From Dysgonomonas sp. 520 (GTDB lineage Bacteria > Bacteroidota > Bacteroidia > Bacteroidales > Dysgonomonadaceae): 64,000 nt of DNA. A program made the translations under genes and the position numbers. Where the stretch lies: the NCBI RefSeq assembly GCF_010501095.1, contig NZ_QVMP01000014.1, forward strand, positions 1 to 64,000. The letters are read 5' to 3'. This document shows, one piece after another, positions 38,568 through 47,059 of this stretch (position 1 is its first letter; each line of letters starts with the position of its first letter). The notes under the pieces are model-generated. The model was not told the DNA's origin. It searched no databases and saw only the letters and a list, made by a program, of their open reading frames with translations.

Positions 38568-38600
38568 GATTCAAAACCCATTCAAAACCGATTCAAAAGC
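38568..38600. repeat. Three 11-bp direct repeats in divergent promoter region
   Basis: Units gattcaaaacc, cattcaaaacc and gattcaaaagc abut exactly at 38568, 38579 and 38590. The 11-bp period places them on one face of the helix, as in regulator-binding arrays. They lie between the SGNH gene (minus) and the mutarotase-like gene (plus), 45 bp upstream of the minus-strand -7 box. Confidence 0.6.
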
Positions 38601-38731
38601 AATTGCGAAAATGTATGATACTGATTATCAGTGTTATTTAAAAATTGTATGAAAAGGCATAGGTACAGAGCGTCATTTTTTATGAGCTCAATTCAGTATC
38701 TTTACTGTACAATCTTAAACTAAATTCCACC

Positions 38732-39859
38732 ATGATTTTAACAATGAGAAAACTCCTGCTCTCACTCCTTTTGTCGTATACCTTACTTCATACGGTTTGT
38801 GCAGAAAATGAAAAACATCTTATAGAATTAGGAAATACCCATACCGAAAATTATTTATCAATAGATTTAAATGGTGGGGCAATGGTAGATTTCAGATTGA
38901 CCAAAGAAAATCCAAATCCCTTCTCGTGGAATATTCCCATTGCCGAAATGCCGGAAAATAATAGAAAAGGGGCTGCCTTTCAAGGTCATTTTCTATGCTT
39001 GGGGCGTTGGGGGTCACCTACAATGGGTGAAATGAAAGCAGGCGTTCCTCACAATGGTCAGTCGGGAAACCAAATGTGGAACATTGTTTCTTTCGAGGGA
39101 AAATCATATCTGCACATCCGGTCGAAAGCTCCTCTGGACGGAATTGTTGTGAATAGGGAGATTGACTTTGACGAACAGAACACAATTTTTAAAGTTACCG
39201 ATCGCATTCAAAGCACAATCTCAATCGGGCGACCGTTTAATGTAGTGCAACATGCAACTATCGGGCCTCCTTTTCTGTCCGAAAATACTATTATAGATAG
39301 CAATGCCGAACGGGGATTTATGCAACACCTATCTTACCCCAATCCTCATAAGTTTGAATATGTATGGCCACATGCAATTATCGACACATTGGGCAGAACA
39401 ATAAATCTGACACGGACTGACATTCAGGAAAGCTATGTTTCCACTCATTTGTTTAATGATACTATTGGTTGGGTTACGGCTTCGAACGCAGACAACGGAT
39501 TGTTGCTCGGCTATATTTGGAAAACAAAGGAATACCCTTGGATTAACATTTGGAATGAGATGAAAGATGGAAAACCTTGGGCTAAAGGTTTGGAATTTGG
39601 AACAGCAGGAATAGGGCAATCTTATCAGGACTTATTGGCTGTAGACACTCGTTTTCATGGAGCAAATTCTTTCTTCTATCTGGATGCCTTGGAAGAAGTG
39701 GATAAGTCTTTTCTTTGTTTTCAGGTGAGGATACCACAAGATTACAAGGGTGTGAGTAAGATAAAAATTCAAGGGAATAAGATTGTGCTGATAGAAAAAG
39801 ACGTGCCCGATTCTCGAAGTATAGTTATAGTTAATAGATATTACCCGTGGTGCATTTAG
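38732..39859 (+). CDS. Mutarotase-like secreted protein
   Basis: A 375-residue exported protein with signal peptide ending TVCAEN; the next in-frame Met, five codons in (MRKLLLS), may be the real start. The body resembles aldose-epimerase/galactose-mutarotase-like beta-sandwich proteins found with Bacteroidota glycosidases: LSIDLNGGAMVDFRL, GHFLCLGRWGSPTMGE, FNVVQHATIGPPFL, YPWINIWNEMKDG and KGLEFGTAG. Conserved His and Glu could be catalytic, but the family is not certain. It is the first plus-strand gene of the island and precedes GH42 by 221 nt, a gap that contains a palindromic repeat. Confidence 0.6.
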   Translation: MILTMRKLLLSLLLSYTLLHTVCAENEKHLIELGNTHTENYLSIDLNGGAMVDFRLTKENPNPFSWNIPIAEMPENNRKGAAFQGHFLCLGRWGSPTMGEMKAGVPHNGQSGNQMWNIVSFEGKSYLHIRSKAPLDGIVVNREIDFDEQNTIFKVTDRIQSTISIGRPFNVVQHATIGPPFLSENTIIDSNAERGFMQHLSYPNPHKFEYVWPHAIIDTLGRTINLTRTDIQESYVSTHLFNDTIGWVTASNADNGLLLGYIWKTKEYPWINIWNEMKDGKPWAKGLEFGTAGIGQSYQDLLAVDTRFHGANSFFYLDALEEVDKSFLCFQVRIPQDYKGVSKIKIQGNKIVLIEKDVPDSRSIVIVNRYYPWCI

Positions 39860-39900
39860 GACTTTGATATAAACTCATTTATTATAAGATTCATATCGGT

Positions 39901-40037
39901 TTTGTCATGTTGAACGTAAGTGAATTAACAATCGACGAAGCGAAAGCGAGTCAAAAATCTAAAAAAACAGATCCTTCGATACTCTCAGGATGACAAAATT
40001 GAATAAAACGAAAAAGTCTAGACGGTTTCAATATAAA
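39901..40037. repeat. Dispersed repeat, copy 4, sharing 80 bp with copy 5
   Basis: Starts tttgtcatgttgaacgt and carries a repeat end actctcaggatgacaaaatt. Positions 39957-40037 are nearly identical to 52191-52270: one base of A-run length and one substitution differ over about 80 bp. Both copies end 21-44 nt before a plus-strand start codon. The left end, with the tctagacttttt arm of copy 5, is missing here. Confidence 0.75.
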
Positions 40038-40080
40038 CTTTAACAAGTTCAATCAATTGTAATTTTAAAATACTAAATTC

Positions 40081-42180
40081 ATGAAAAATAAAATCATTTT
40101 ATCTCTTTTGATTTGCGGATTATTTTCATCAGTTTCTTTTTCCCGCGATATAATCAACTCACCCGAAAAGTCATTGATGCCGATAGGCGCATATTATTAT
40201 CCCGAACATTGGCCCGAACATCAATGGGAAAGGGATATTAAACGGATTGCCGAATTAGGATTCGAGTTTACTCATTTTGCCGAATTTTCGTGGTCACGCC
40301 TTGAACCCGAAGAGAGTAAATTTAACTTTGAATGGCTGGACAAATGTGTTGCATTGGCCGAAAAATATGGTTTGAAAGTGATAATGTGTACCCCTTCTCC
40401 AACTCCTCCTGCATGGTTGACCGCCAAACACCCTGAGATATTGGTTGTTACCGAAGATGGATTTCAGGTGAAACATGGAATGCGCCTGAACGCCAATGGA
40501 AGCAATCCGGTATATCAACAGTACGTAAAACGAATTACTGAAAAATTAGCCGACCGATATGGCTCCAATCCCGTTGTCTGCGGTTGGCAATTGGATAACG
40601 AACCTCACTACGAAGGGTTATACGATTATTCTCCCTTCGTTCGCAGTGAATTTCAGAAATGGCTCAAAAATAAATATACAACGATAGAAAATCTGAATCG
40701 GGCATGGGGAGCAGCTTTTTGGAGTTATGAATTCAATAATTTTGAACAAATAGATCTTCCCAACAAGAACGAACGTAACAATAATCCGCATGCAAAAATC
40801 GACTTTAAGCGTTATTCGGCCGATGCAATTGCTGAGGCTTTACGCTTTCAGGCTGATGTTCTGAGAAAAAAAGTTTCATCCAAACAGTGGGTTACATCAA
40901 ACTTTGCCTATTATAAGTTTTTACCCTCTGTCGATTTGTTCCGAAGCAAAAACGATCTGGACTTTGCTTCGCATACGATGTATCTTTTGAGCACTTTCCT
41001 TGATTATCCTGAAGGGAAGCTGGCCGGCAGATTGGGGAGTGGTATGGAACTTTCTTTTTCAAGCGAATTGGCTCGTTCTGTAAAAGGATATACAGGCATT
41101 ATGGAATTGCAACCCGGACAAATTGATTGGGGAAGCTGGAACTCACAACCCTTACCGGGTGCTGTTCGGATGTGGATATGGCATAGTTTTGCATTGGGTG
41201 ACAAATTTGTGTGTACCTATCGTTTCCGTCAACCTCTGTATGGAGCCGAGCAATTCCATAAAGGAATCATGGAACCTGATGGCGTAACCGTCTCTCCGGG
41301 CGGATCGGAGTATGTTACGGCTATAAAGGAAATAAGCCAATTAGAAAAATTGCCCCGAGAAAAAACAATTATCCCAAAGGACGTGGCTTCCCGCACTACT
41401 GCCTTTTTGTGGAAACAAGACAATATGATGTCTTTAGAAACTGTGAAACTTACGCAATCGTGGGATACTTGGAATCATTATTATACCTATTATCAAAAAT
41501 TGAAAACGATGGGATCATCGGTTACATTCATTCAGGAGTCGGATGCTTTTGATGTTTCCCGATATCCTTTCATGGTAGCTCCTGCCTATGAAATGGTTGA
41601 CGAAAACCTGATTTCGAAATGGAAGAAATATGTATCGGAAGGAGGAAACCTCATTCTAACTACACGTAGCGGAATGAAAGACAACAACTCACATTTGTGG
41701 GAAGCTCCTCTACAACACCCCATACAAGAACTTATCGGCTCAAAAATTGAGTATTTCGATCAACTCTCTCCACAAGAAGAAGCAAACGTGGTATTTGAAG
41801 GGAAGAATTATACGTGGAATGTTTGGGGAGATATTCTTTCGCCTGCATCTGAAACAGAAGTATGGGCATCATATTCCGATCAGTTTTACAAGGGAAAACC
41901 TTGTGTTGTAAAAAACAAGATCGGCAAGGGATCGGTTTATTACATTGGTGTTGCAACAAAAAATAAAGAGCTGGAAAAACAACTGCTAAGAAAAATATAT
42001 ACAGAGGGTGGGGCTTCTATTTTAGATTTGCCGGACTATGTATTTACCGAGTATAGAGACGGATATTGGGTTACGGTTAATTATACTTCGGAAACCATAA
42101 GCGCACCTATACCAGATTCTTCAACAATTGTTTGTGGCAAAAAAGAAGTTGCTCCGGGAGGAGTGGCTGTTTGGAAATAA
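40081..42180 (+). CDS. GH42 family beta-galactosidase
   Basis: A 699-residue exported glycosidase of family GH42 (clan GH-A, retaining). Signal peptide to about residue 22, then PIGAYYYPEHWPEHQWERD. The acid/base Glu174 lies in WQLDNEPHYE and the nucleophile Glu342 in GIMELQPGQIDWG. FAEFSWSRLEPEE and the trimerisation/beta-domain segments (YPFMVAPAYEMVDE, IGKGSVYYIGV) are as in GH42. It releases beta-linked galactose (or related sugars). Most GH42 proteins are cytoplasmic; a signal peptide fits an outer-membrane or periplasmic role with the neighbouring GH92 and GH105. A hairpin overlaps the stop codon. Confidence 0.93.
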   Translation: MKNKIILSLLICGLFSSVSFSRDIINSPEKSLMPIGAYYYPEHWPEHQWERDIKRIAELGFEFTHFAEFSWSRLEPEESKFNFEWLDKCVALAEKYGLKVIMCTPSPTPPAWLTAKHPEILVVTEDGFQVKHGMRLNANGSNPVYQQYVKRITEKLADRYGSNPVVCGWQLDNEPHYEGLYDYSPFVRSEFQKWLKNKYTTIENLNRAWGAAFWSYEFNNFEQIDLPNKNERNNNPHAKIDFKRYSADAIAEALRFQADVLRKKVSSKQWVTSNFAYYKFLPSVDLFRSKNDLDFASHTMYLLSTFLDYPEGKLAGRLGSGMELSFSSELARSVKGYTGIMELQPGQIDWGSWNSQPLPGAVRMWIWHSFALGDKFVCTYRFRQPLYGAEQFHKGIMEPDGVTVSPGGSEYVTAIKEISQLEKLPREKTIIPKDVASRTTAFLWKQDNMMSLETVKLTQSWDTWNHYYTYYQKLKTMGSSVTFIQESDAFDVSRYPFMVAPAYEMVDENLISKWKKYVSEGGNLILTTRSGMKDNNSHLWEAPLQHPIQELIGSKIEYFDQLSPQEEANVVFEGKNYTWNVWGDILSPASETEVWASYSDQFYKGKPCVVKNKIGKGSVYYIGVATKNKELEKQLLRKIYTEGGASILDLPDYVFTEYRDGYWVTVNYTSETISAPIPDSSTIVCGKKEVAPGGVAVWK

Positions 42181-42206
42181 GGGAAAAAAACAGCCACTTA
42201 CATTTT
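42163..42206 (+). terminator. Terminator-like hairpin at the GH42 stop
   Basis: Arms gtggctgttt (42163-42172) and aaacagccac (42188-42197) enclose the stop codon. The following ttacattttatt is only partly T-rich, so termination is probable but not strong. Confidence 0.55.
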
Positions 42207-42255
42207 ATTATTCGCATCAGAACATCTTAATTCCATTTTTCTCGCAAAAATTATA

Positions 42256-42263
42256 TAGTTTTG
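42256..42263 (+). promoter_or_regulatory. Candidate -7 box for pyrH
   Basis: TAGTTTTG fits TAnnTTTG, 27 nt before the pyrH start. A clear -33 TTTG was not seen. Confidence 0.35.
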
Positions 42264-42290
42264 TATTTATTAATAACCTGAAAAAACGGA

Positions 42291-43004
42291 ATGATGGCTA
42301 AATACAAAAGAATATTACTCAAATTGAGTGGCGAATCACTAATGGGCGAACAACAGCACGGAATAGATACCAAACGCATTACGGAATATGCCGTACAGAT
42401 CAAAGAGATAGTAGACATGGGCGTGCAGGTGAGTGTTGTTATTGGCGGAGGAAACATATTCAGAGGACTTAGCGGTGCATCAAAAGGTTTCGACAGGGTA
42501 AAAGGTGACCAAATGGGCATGTTGGCAACAGTTATCAACAGTCTTGCTTTGAGCTCGGCACTTGTGGCTATCGGGCAAAAGGCTCGTGTGCTGACTGCCA
42601 TCCGCATGGAGCCCATCGGCGAACTTTATTCGAAATGGAAAGCTATCGAAGCCATGGAAAACGACGAAGTAGCCATCCTGTCGTGCGGAACAGGAAATCC
42701 TTTCTTCACAACTGATACGGGATCTGCCCTGAGAGGTATCGAAATAGAGGCTGACGTGATGCTGAAAGGTACACGCGTAGACGGTGTTTACACTGCCGAT
42801 CCTGAGAAAGACCGCACAGCGACAAAATTTGAGACTATTTCTTACGATGAGGTATACAGCCGTGGACTGAAAGTTATGGATCTGACGGCCACCACCATGT
42901 GCAAGGAAAACAACCTGCCTATCATTGTTTTCGATATGGATACCGTGGGCAATCTGGCCAAAGTGATGGGCGGTGAAAACATCGGAACTTATGTTCACGC
43001 ATAA
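42291..43004 (+). CDS. pyrH: UMP kinase PyrH
   Basis: A 237-residue amino-acid-kinase-fold UMP kinase. Motifs: RILLKLSGESLMG, VVIGGGNIFRG, GDQMGMLATVINSLAL, GTGNPFFTTDT and KGTRVDGVYTADP. It phosphorylates UMP to UDP in pyrimidine synthesis. ATGATG at the start gives two adjacent start choices. The end overlaps the next small gene by 14 nt. The pyrH-frr order is common in bacteria. Confidence 0.96.
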   Translation: MMAKYKRILLKLSGESLMGEQQHGIDTKRITEYAVQIKEIVDMGVQVSVVIGGGNIFRGLSGASKGFDRVKGDQMGMLATVINSLALSSALVAIGQKARVLTAIRMEPIGELYSKWKAIEAMENDEVAILSCGTGNPFFTTDTGSALRGIEIEADVMLKGTRVDGVYTADPEKDRTATKFETISYDEVYSRGLKVMDLTATTMCKENNLPIIVFDMDTVGNLAKVMGGENIGTYVHA

Positions 43005-43188
43005 ATCCGATAACGGAAAACGCCAGCTGAAAGATGATTTGTCGGCAGGAATAATCGTTGTTTTGGTTGCTCTATATGCGGCATACCTGACGAAAGAATA
43101 TTATTTGCTGTTGCTAAGTTTGCCGGGAATATATTTCATTGTCAGAGGAATAAGAAATTATAGAAAAATAAAAGACAATCTAAAATAA
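42991..43188 (+). CDS. Small two-helix membrane protein
   Basis: A 65-residue protein starting at an ATG inside the pyrH end (14-nt overlap). Hydrophobic segments AGIIVVLVALYAAYL and YYLLLLSLPGIYFIVRGI predict two membrane helices with basic flanks. It lies between pyrH and frr, probably translationally coupled. No family recognised. The 14-nt overlap and a proper reading frame support a real gene. Confidence 0.65.
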   Translation: MFTHKSDNGKRQLKDDLSAGIIVVLVALYAAYLTKEYYLLLLSLPGIYFIVRGIRNYRKIKDNLK

Positions 43189-43218
43189 TCATCATATCTA
43201 AAAAAACAAATTACTGAT

Positions 43219-43779
43219 ATGTCAGACGTAAAAGCATTCGAAAAAAAAGCTGAGGAGAAAATGCAATCAGCAGTTGAGTTCTTAGAAGAATCTTTGGCTC
43301 ACATACGTGCAGGGAAAGCCAACCCTCGCATTCTGGACGGAATAAAGGTAGATTACTACGGTTCACAAACCGCACTAAGCGGAGTAGCTTCCATCAATAC
43401 ACCCGACGCAAAAACAATAGCCATTCAGCCTTGGGAAAAAAACATGCTTGCCGAGATTGAAAGAGCCATCATAAATTCCGATTTGGGATTGAATCCGGCC
43501 AATGACGGCGAGGTTATCCGTCTGCTTATCCCGCCATTAACGGAAGAACGTCGTAAGGCGTTGGTAAAACAATCGAAACAAGAAGCGGAAGATGCAAAAA
43601 TCAGCGTGCGCAATTCTCGCCGTGACGCTATCGACGCAATCAAAAAATCGGTGAAAGACGGAACTCCCGAAGATGTGGCAAAAGATTCGGAAGCAAGTGT
43701 TCAGAAAATTCACGATAAGTATATCAAACAAATTGATGAACTGTTTGCCGCAAAAGAAAAAGAAATAATGACAGTGTAA
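43219..43779 (+). CDS. frr: Ribosome recycling factor Frr
   Basis: A 186-residue RRF of normal length. Motifs include [64 protein letters not shown] and the C-terminal [14 protein letters not shown]. With EF-G it splits post-termination ribosomes. The gene follows the small membrane gene by 30 nt. Confidence 0.97.
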   Translation: MSDVKAFEKKAEEKMQSAVEFLEESLAHIRAGKANPRILDGIKVDYYGSQTALSGVASINTPDAKTIAIQPWEKNMLAEIERAIINSDLGLNPANDGEVIRLLIPPLTEERRKALVKQSKQEAEDAKISVRNSRRDAIDAIKKSVKDGTPEDVAKDSEASVQKIHDKYIKQIDELFAAKEKEIMTV

Positions 43780-43781
43780 CA

Positions 43782-43885
43782 TCAGTTATGAGTTACTTCG
43801 TCTTCCGAAATAATTACGAGTTACGAGTAGAATAGACATATCACTCGTAGCTTGTAACATGTAACTCGTCAACTTGTAACTAAAA
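43782..43885. repeat. Interspersed gagttacgagt/actcgtaac-type repeats
   Basis: The frr-rsgA gap carries several approximate copies of ttacgagttacgagt and actcgtagcttgt. The arms near 43815 and 43852 pair at about 11 of 13 positions. A similar string (aactcgtaacta) appears at 56889. It may be a hairpin rather than a coding region. Confidence 0.45.
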
Positions 43886-43888
43886 TAG

Positions 43889-44815
43889 ATGAATGGACTG
43901 GTAATAAAAAATACAGGTAGCTGGTATCTTGTTCGCACAGACGACAACAAGAATGTTGAGTGTAAGATAAAGGGTAACTTCCGACTGAAAGATATTAAAA
44001 GCACAAACCCCATTACGGTGGGCGACAGCGTATCTTATATTATGAATGAGGATGGCACAGGAGTTATCACAGAAATTCATGACAGAAGGAACTATATCAT
44101 ACGCAAATCGTCCAACCTGTCTAAACAGTCTCACATTATAGCTGCCAATCTGGATATGTGTTTCCTTGTGGTGACTGTTACCAAACCAATCACAACAACT
44201 GTCTTTATCGACCGCTTTCTCGCCTCTGCCGAAGCCTATCGCATTCCTGTGAGCCTTGTTTTCAACAAGGTGGATATATACGATGAAGACGAAACCGAAT
44301 ATATGGATGCGCTTATCAATCTTTACGATTATATCGGATATCCATGCTACAAAATATCGGCTCTGAACAATGAAGGCATAGACGTGCTGAAAGAAAAACT
44401 GAGAGACAAAATCACATTATTTTCCGGTCATTCCGGAGTTGGCAAATCTACACTTATCAATATACTGATACCCGATGCAGAACAAAGAACGGCTGCAATA
44501 TCGGGCTATCACGGAAAAGGCATGCATACCACCACTTTTTCCGAAATGTTGGAAATTCCCGAAGGAGGTTTCATTATAGATACGCCGGGCATCAAAGGCT
44601 TTGGAACCGTTGATATGAAACCCGAAGAAATAAGTCACTATTTTCCCGAAATATTTAAGTTTTCGCACAATTGCCGCTTCAATAATTGCATGCACATAAA
44701 CGAACCCGGCTGTGCCGTGTTGGAAGCCGTAGAAAATCATTATATCAGTGAAAGCCGGTACAAATCATACTTGAATATTATAGAAGACGAATCGGATGGA
44801 AAATACAGAAAATAG
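43889..44815 (+). CDS. rsgA: Ribosome small-subunit GTPase RsgA
   Basis: A 308-residue circularly permuted GTPase. An OB-fold N-terminus is followed by G4 FNKVD, then Walker [10 protein letters not shown] (about residue 180), then DTPG. The C-terminal zinc site is [14 protein letters not shown]. RsgA acts late in 30S maturation. The next gene overlaps its end by 20 nt. Confidence 0.95.
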   Translation: MNGLVIKNTGSWYLVRTDDNKNVECKIKGNFRLKDIKSTNPITVGDSVSYIMNEDGTGVITEIHDRRNYIIRKSSNLSKQSHIIAANLDMCFLVVTVTKPITTTVFIDRFLASAEAYRIPVSLVFNKVDIYDEDETEYMDALINLYDYIGYPCYKISALNNEGIDVLKEKLRDKITLFSGHSGVGKSTLINILIPDAEQRTAAISGYHGKGMHTTTFSEMLEIPEGGFIIDTPGIKGFGTVDMKPEEISHYFPEIFKFSHNCRFNNCMHINEPGCAVLEAVENHYISESRYKSYLNIIEDESDGKYRK

Positions 44816-45191
44816 AAATGCAACCAAAATAAGATTTGATTTTAAATCGTTCCTCATATTCCTATTGATTTTCGTAGTAGAGGTTCTGATTGCATTGTTC
44901 GTAAACGACAATTTTATCCGTCCCTACGGAGGTGACATTCTGGTGGTTGTGCTGATGTATTATTTTTGTAAATCGTTCATCCAAACAAAACCCCTGTATT
45001 TGATTGTTCCTTTACTGCTTTTCGCATATTCTGTTGAATTTGGGCAATATATGAATCTGGTGGAAGTTTTGGGTATGCAAGATAACAAAGTGATGAGAGT
45101 GGTTATAGGCTCTTCATTCAGTTGGTACGATATAATTTGCTACACCATCGGGGCGATAATATGTTATGTGATTGACAGGAAAAAGAATTGA
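44796..45191 (+). CDS. DUF2809-like membrane protein
   Basis: A 131-residue protein with four hydrophobic segments ([69 protein letters not shown]). The EFGQ and WYDI motifs fit DUF2809 / VanZ-related membrane proteins. The start overlaps rsgA by 20 nt, so translation is coupled. Function unknown. Confidence 0.75.
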   Translation: MENTENRNATKIRFDFKSFLIFLLIFVVEVLIALFVNDNFIRPYGGDILVVVLMYYFCKSFIQTKPLYLIVPLLLFAYSVEFGQYMNLVEVLGMQDNKVMRVVIGSSFSWYDIICYTIGAIICYVIDRKKN

Positions 45192-45193
45192 AT

Positions 45194-45589
45194 ATGGCAT
45201 TTCAACAACGAAAAAAAGATTACTTGCAACGGCTGATAGAAGAATTTTTCGCAAAGTTGCATAAACTCACCAACGAAAAGGAACATATTTCTTTGCTTGA
45301 GAAAACACAGCTTCTGGTTAGTGGATTCCAGTTCTTTTACGAGAACTTCGATATAAAACTAACAGATACGGCAAACGATATTCTGGAGAAGATTGGCGAT
45401 TACGAACTCTCGGAACAATATGCCAGACTGTTGGTTGTAGAATACGAGTGCCTCGAAGAAGACGGAAACAAAGATTCGCTGTCGAAAGCCCTCGAAATTG
45501 TTGAATATCTTATCAATACAGACACCACCTACTCGTGGGACAGGTCTGTGATAAGGGAAGATATTCTGAGGTTGTTAGAAAAAAGCTAA
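45194..45589 (+). CDS. Small helical protein of unknown function
   Basis: A 131-residue protein starting at the ATG at 45194, just after the previous stop; a TTG two codons upstream is the alternative. It is strongly helical and charged (YLQRLIEEFFAKLHKLTN, YARLLVVEYECLEEDG). The N-terminus resembles short DUF6483-type proteins, but this is only a faint likeness. It is squeezed between the DUF2809-like gene and cls, in one operon. No function can be assigned. Confidence 0.55.
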   Translation: MAFQQRKKDYLQRLIEEFFAKLHKLTNEKEHISLLEKTQLLVSGFQFFYENFDIKLTDTANDILEKIGDYELSEQYARLLVVEYECLEEDGNKDSLSKALEIVEYLINTDTTYSWDRSVIREDILRLLEKS

Positions 45590-45603
45590 ATTTGGGAATA
45601 ATT

Positions 45604-47034
45604 ATGCTGCTGTTTACGACAAATAACCTGTTCGATATTTTCAAATTGCTGTATATCATTACAGCAATTGGGGTGGTTATTGTCGTAATTTCCGAAAACA
45701 GAAATCCCCTGAAAACCATTTCGTGGGTTATGATACTGCTCTTGCTGCCATTGGTGGGACTTATCATTTATTGGTTTTTCGGCGAAGATCACCGGAAGAA
45801 AAGGCTCATCTCCCGAAAGATGTACAAGAAGCTGAAAAACAGGATAGCAGAAAGATATGACATGCTGGAAACGGCTCACCCTCCCGCCGAATACAAGAAT
45901 CTCGTAAATCTGTTGAACAAGCTAAAAACCAGCCCGTTATACGGAGGTAATAAAATAACGTTCTACTCCGACGGAACAAGCAAGTTTCAGGCTCTTTTCG
46001 AAGAATTGGAGAAAGCAAAAAGCCACATCCATTTTCAGTACTATATATTTATGGATGATGAAATTGGGCACAAAGTAAGAGACTTACTCATAAGGAAAGC
46101 AAAAGAAGGAGTTGAAGTCAGGGTTCTTTACGACGATGTGGGTTCGTGGAAAGCTAAAAATAGATTCTACAAAGAAATGGAAAATGAGGGAATACAGGTA
46201 GATGCCTTCCTCAAAGTTCGGTTTCCTTTGCTTACGAGCCGTGTAAACTACCGAAATCACCGGAAAGTGGTCATCGTCGACGGAAAGGTCGGTTTTATGG
46301 GTGGAATGAATGTTGCCGACAGATATATCAACGGTATTAAAGACGGAGTATGGCGCGATAGCCACTTCAAAGTGGAAGGAAAAGCTGTTCACGGACTGCA
46401 AACTTCTTTCGTGACCGACTGGTATGCCTCCCGTTCCGAATTTTTATCGGCAAATAAATATTTCCCGGCTCTTGAAGCCAAAGGTGACAGTCTGATGCAG
46501 ATTGCAACAAGTGGTCCCACGGGCGAATTCAAAGAGATACTGCAAGGCATATTTCATGCCATAACCAACGCAAAGGAGTATGTGTATATCCAAACCCCAT
46601 ACTTCATTCCCAGCGATATATTGCTACTGGCCATTCAATCGGCGGCAATGAGCGGTGTTGATGTCAGGATAATGATCCCTGAAAAATCCGATACGACGTT
46701 CGTGCAGATCGCCACATGGTCTTATATAAAAGACCTGCTGAATGCCAAAGTGAAAGTACATCTTTACACAAAAGGATTCCTCCACTCGAAACTGATGGTG
46801 ATTGACGACAATCTGGTCATTTCGGGTTCGGCAAATATGGATGTACGCAGTTTTGAGCACAATTTTGAAATAGACGCATTTATATATAGTAAAGAAACTG
46901 CACTGCAGGCAAAAGAAATCTTCTACAAGGATCTGTTAGACACAAAGCTTATAGATATTCTGGAATGGGAAAAAAGATCTCGTTCCAAACGCTTTTTTGA
47001 ATCTGTAATGCGAATGTTTACACCGCTACTATAA
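45604..47034 (+). CDS. cls: Cardiolipin synthase
   Basis: About 476 residues when started at MLLFTTNNLF, 14 nt after the preceding stop; longer starts overlap it. Two N-terminal membrane helices (LYIITAIGVVIVVI, VMILLLLPLVGLIIYWFFG) are followed by two phospholipase-D HKD sites: HRKVVIVDG with His219/Lys221/Asp226 and HSKLMVIDD with His394/Lys396/Asp401. GGMNVADRYI and SGSANMDVRS complete the family signature. It condenses two phosphatidylglycerol (or PG with PE) molecules at the inner membrane. Confidence 0.93.
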   Translation: MLLFTTNNLFDIFKLLYIITAIGVVIVVISENRNPLKTISWVMILLLLPLVGLIIYWFFGEDHRKKRLISRKMYKKLKNRIAERYDMLETAHPPAEYKNLVNLLNKLKTSPLYGGNKITFYSDGTSKFQALFEELEKAKSHIHFQYYIFMDDEIGHKVRDLLIRKAKEGVEVRVLYDDVGSWKAKNRFYKEMENEGIQVDAFLKVRFPLLTSRVNYRNHRKVVIVDGKVGFMGGMNVADRYINGIKDGVWRDSHFKVEGKAVHGLQTSFVTDWYASRSEFLSANKYFPALEAKGDSLMQIATSGPTGEFKEILQGIFHAITNAKEYVYIQTPYFIPSDILLLAIQSAAMSGVDVRIMIPEKSDTTFVQIATWSYIKDLLNAKVKVHLYTKGFLHSKLMVIDDNLVISGSANMDVRSFEHNFEIDAFIYSKETALQAKEIFYKDLLDTKLIDILEWEKRSRSKRFFESVMRMFTPLL

Positions 47035-47059
47035 GGCAATTTTTTACTTTTCATTTAAA

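Noticed and set aside
38568-38600. Possible CRISPR array
   Set aside because: The three 11-bp units abut with no spacers and there are no cas genes in the window.
42973-42990. Earlier start for the small membrane gene
   Set aside because: It adds MKTSEL from inside pyrH; the ATG at 42991 gives the shorter, usual kind of overlap.
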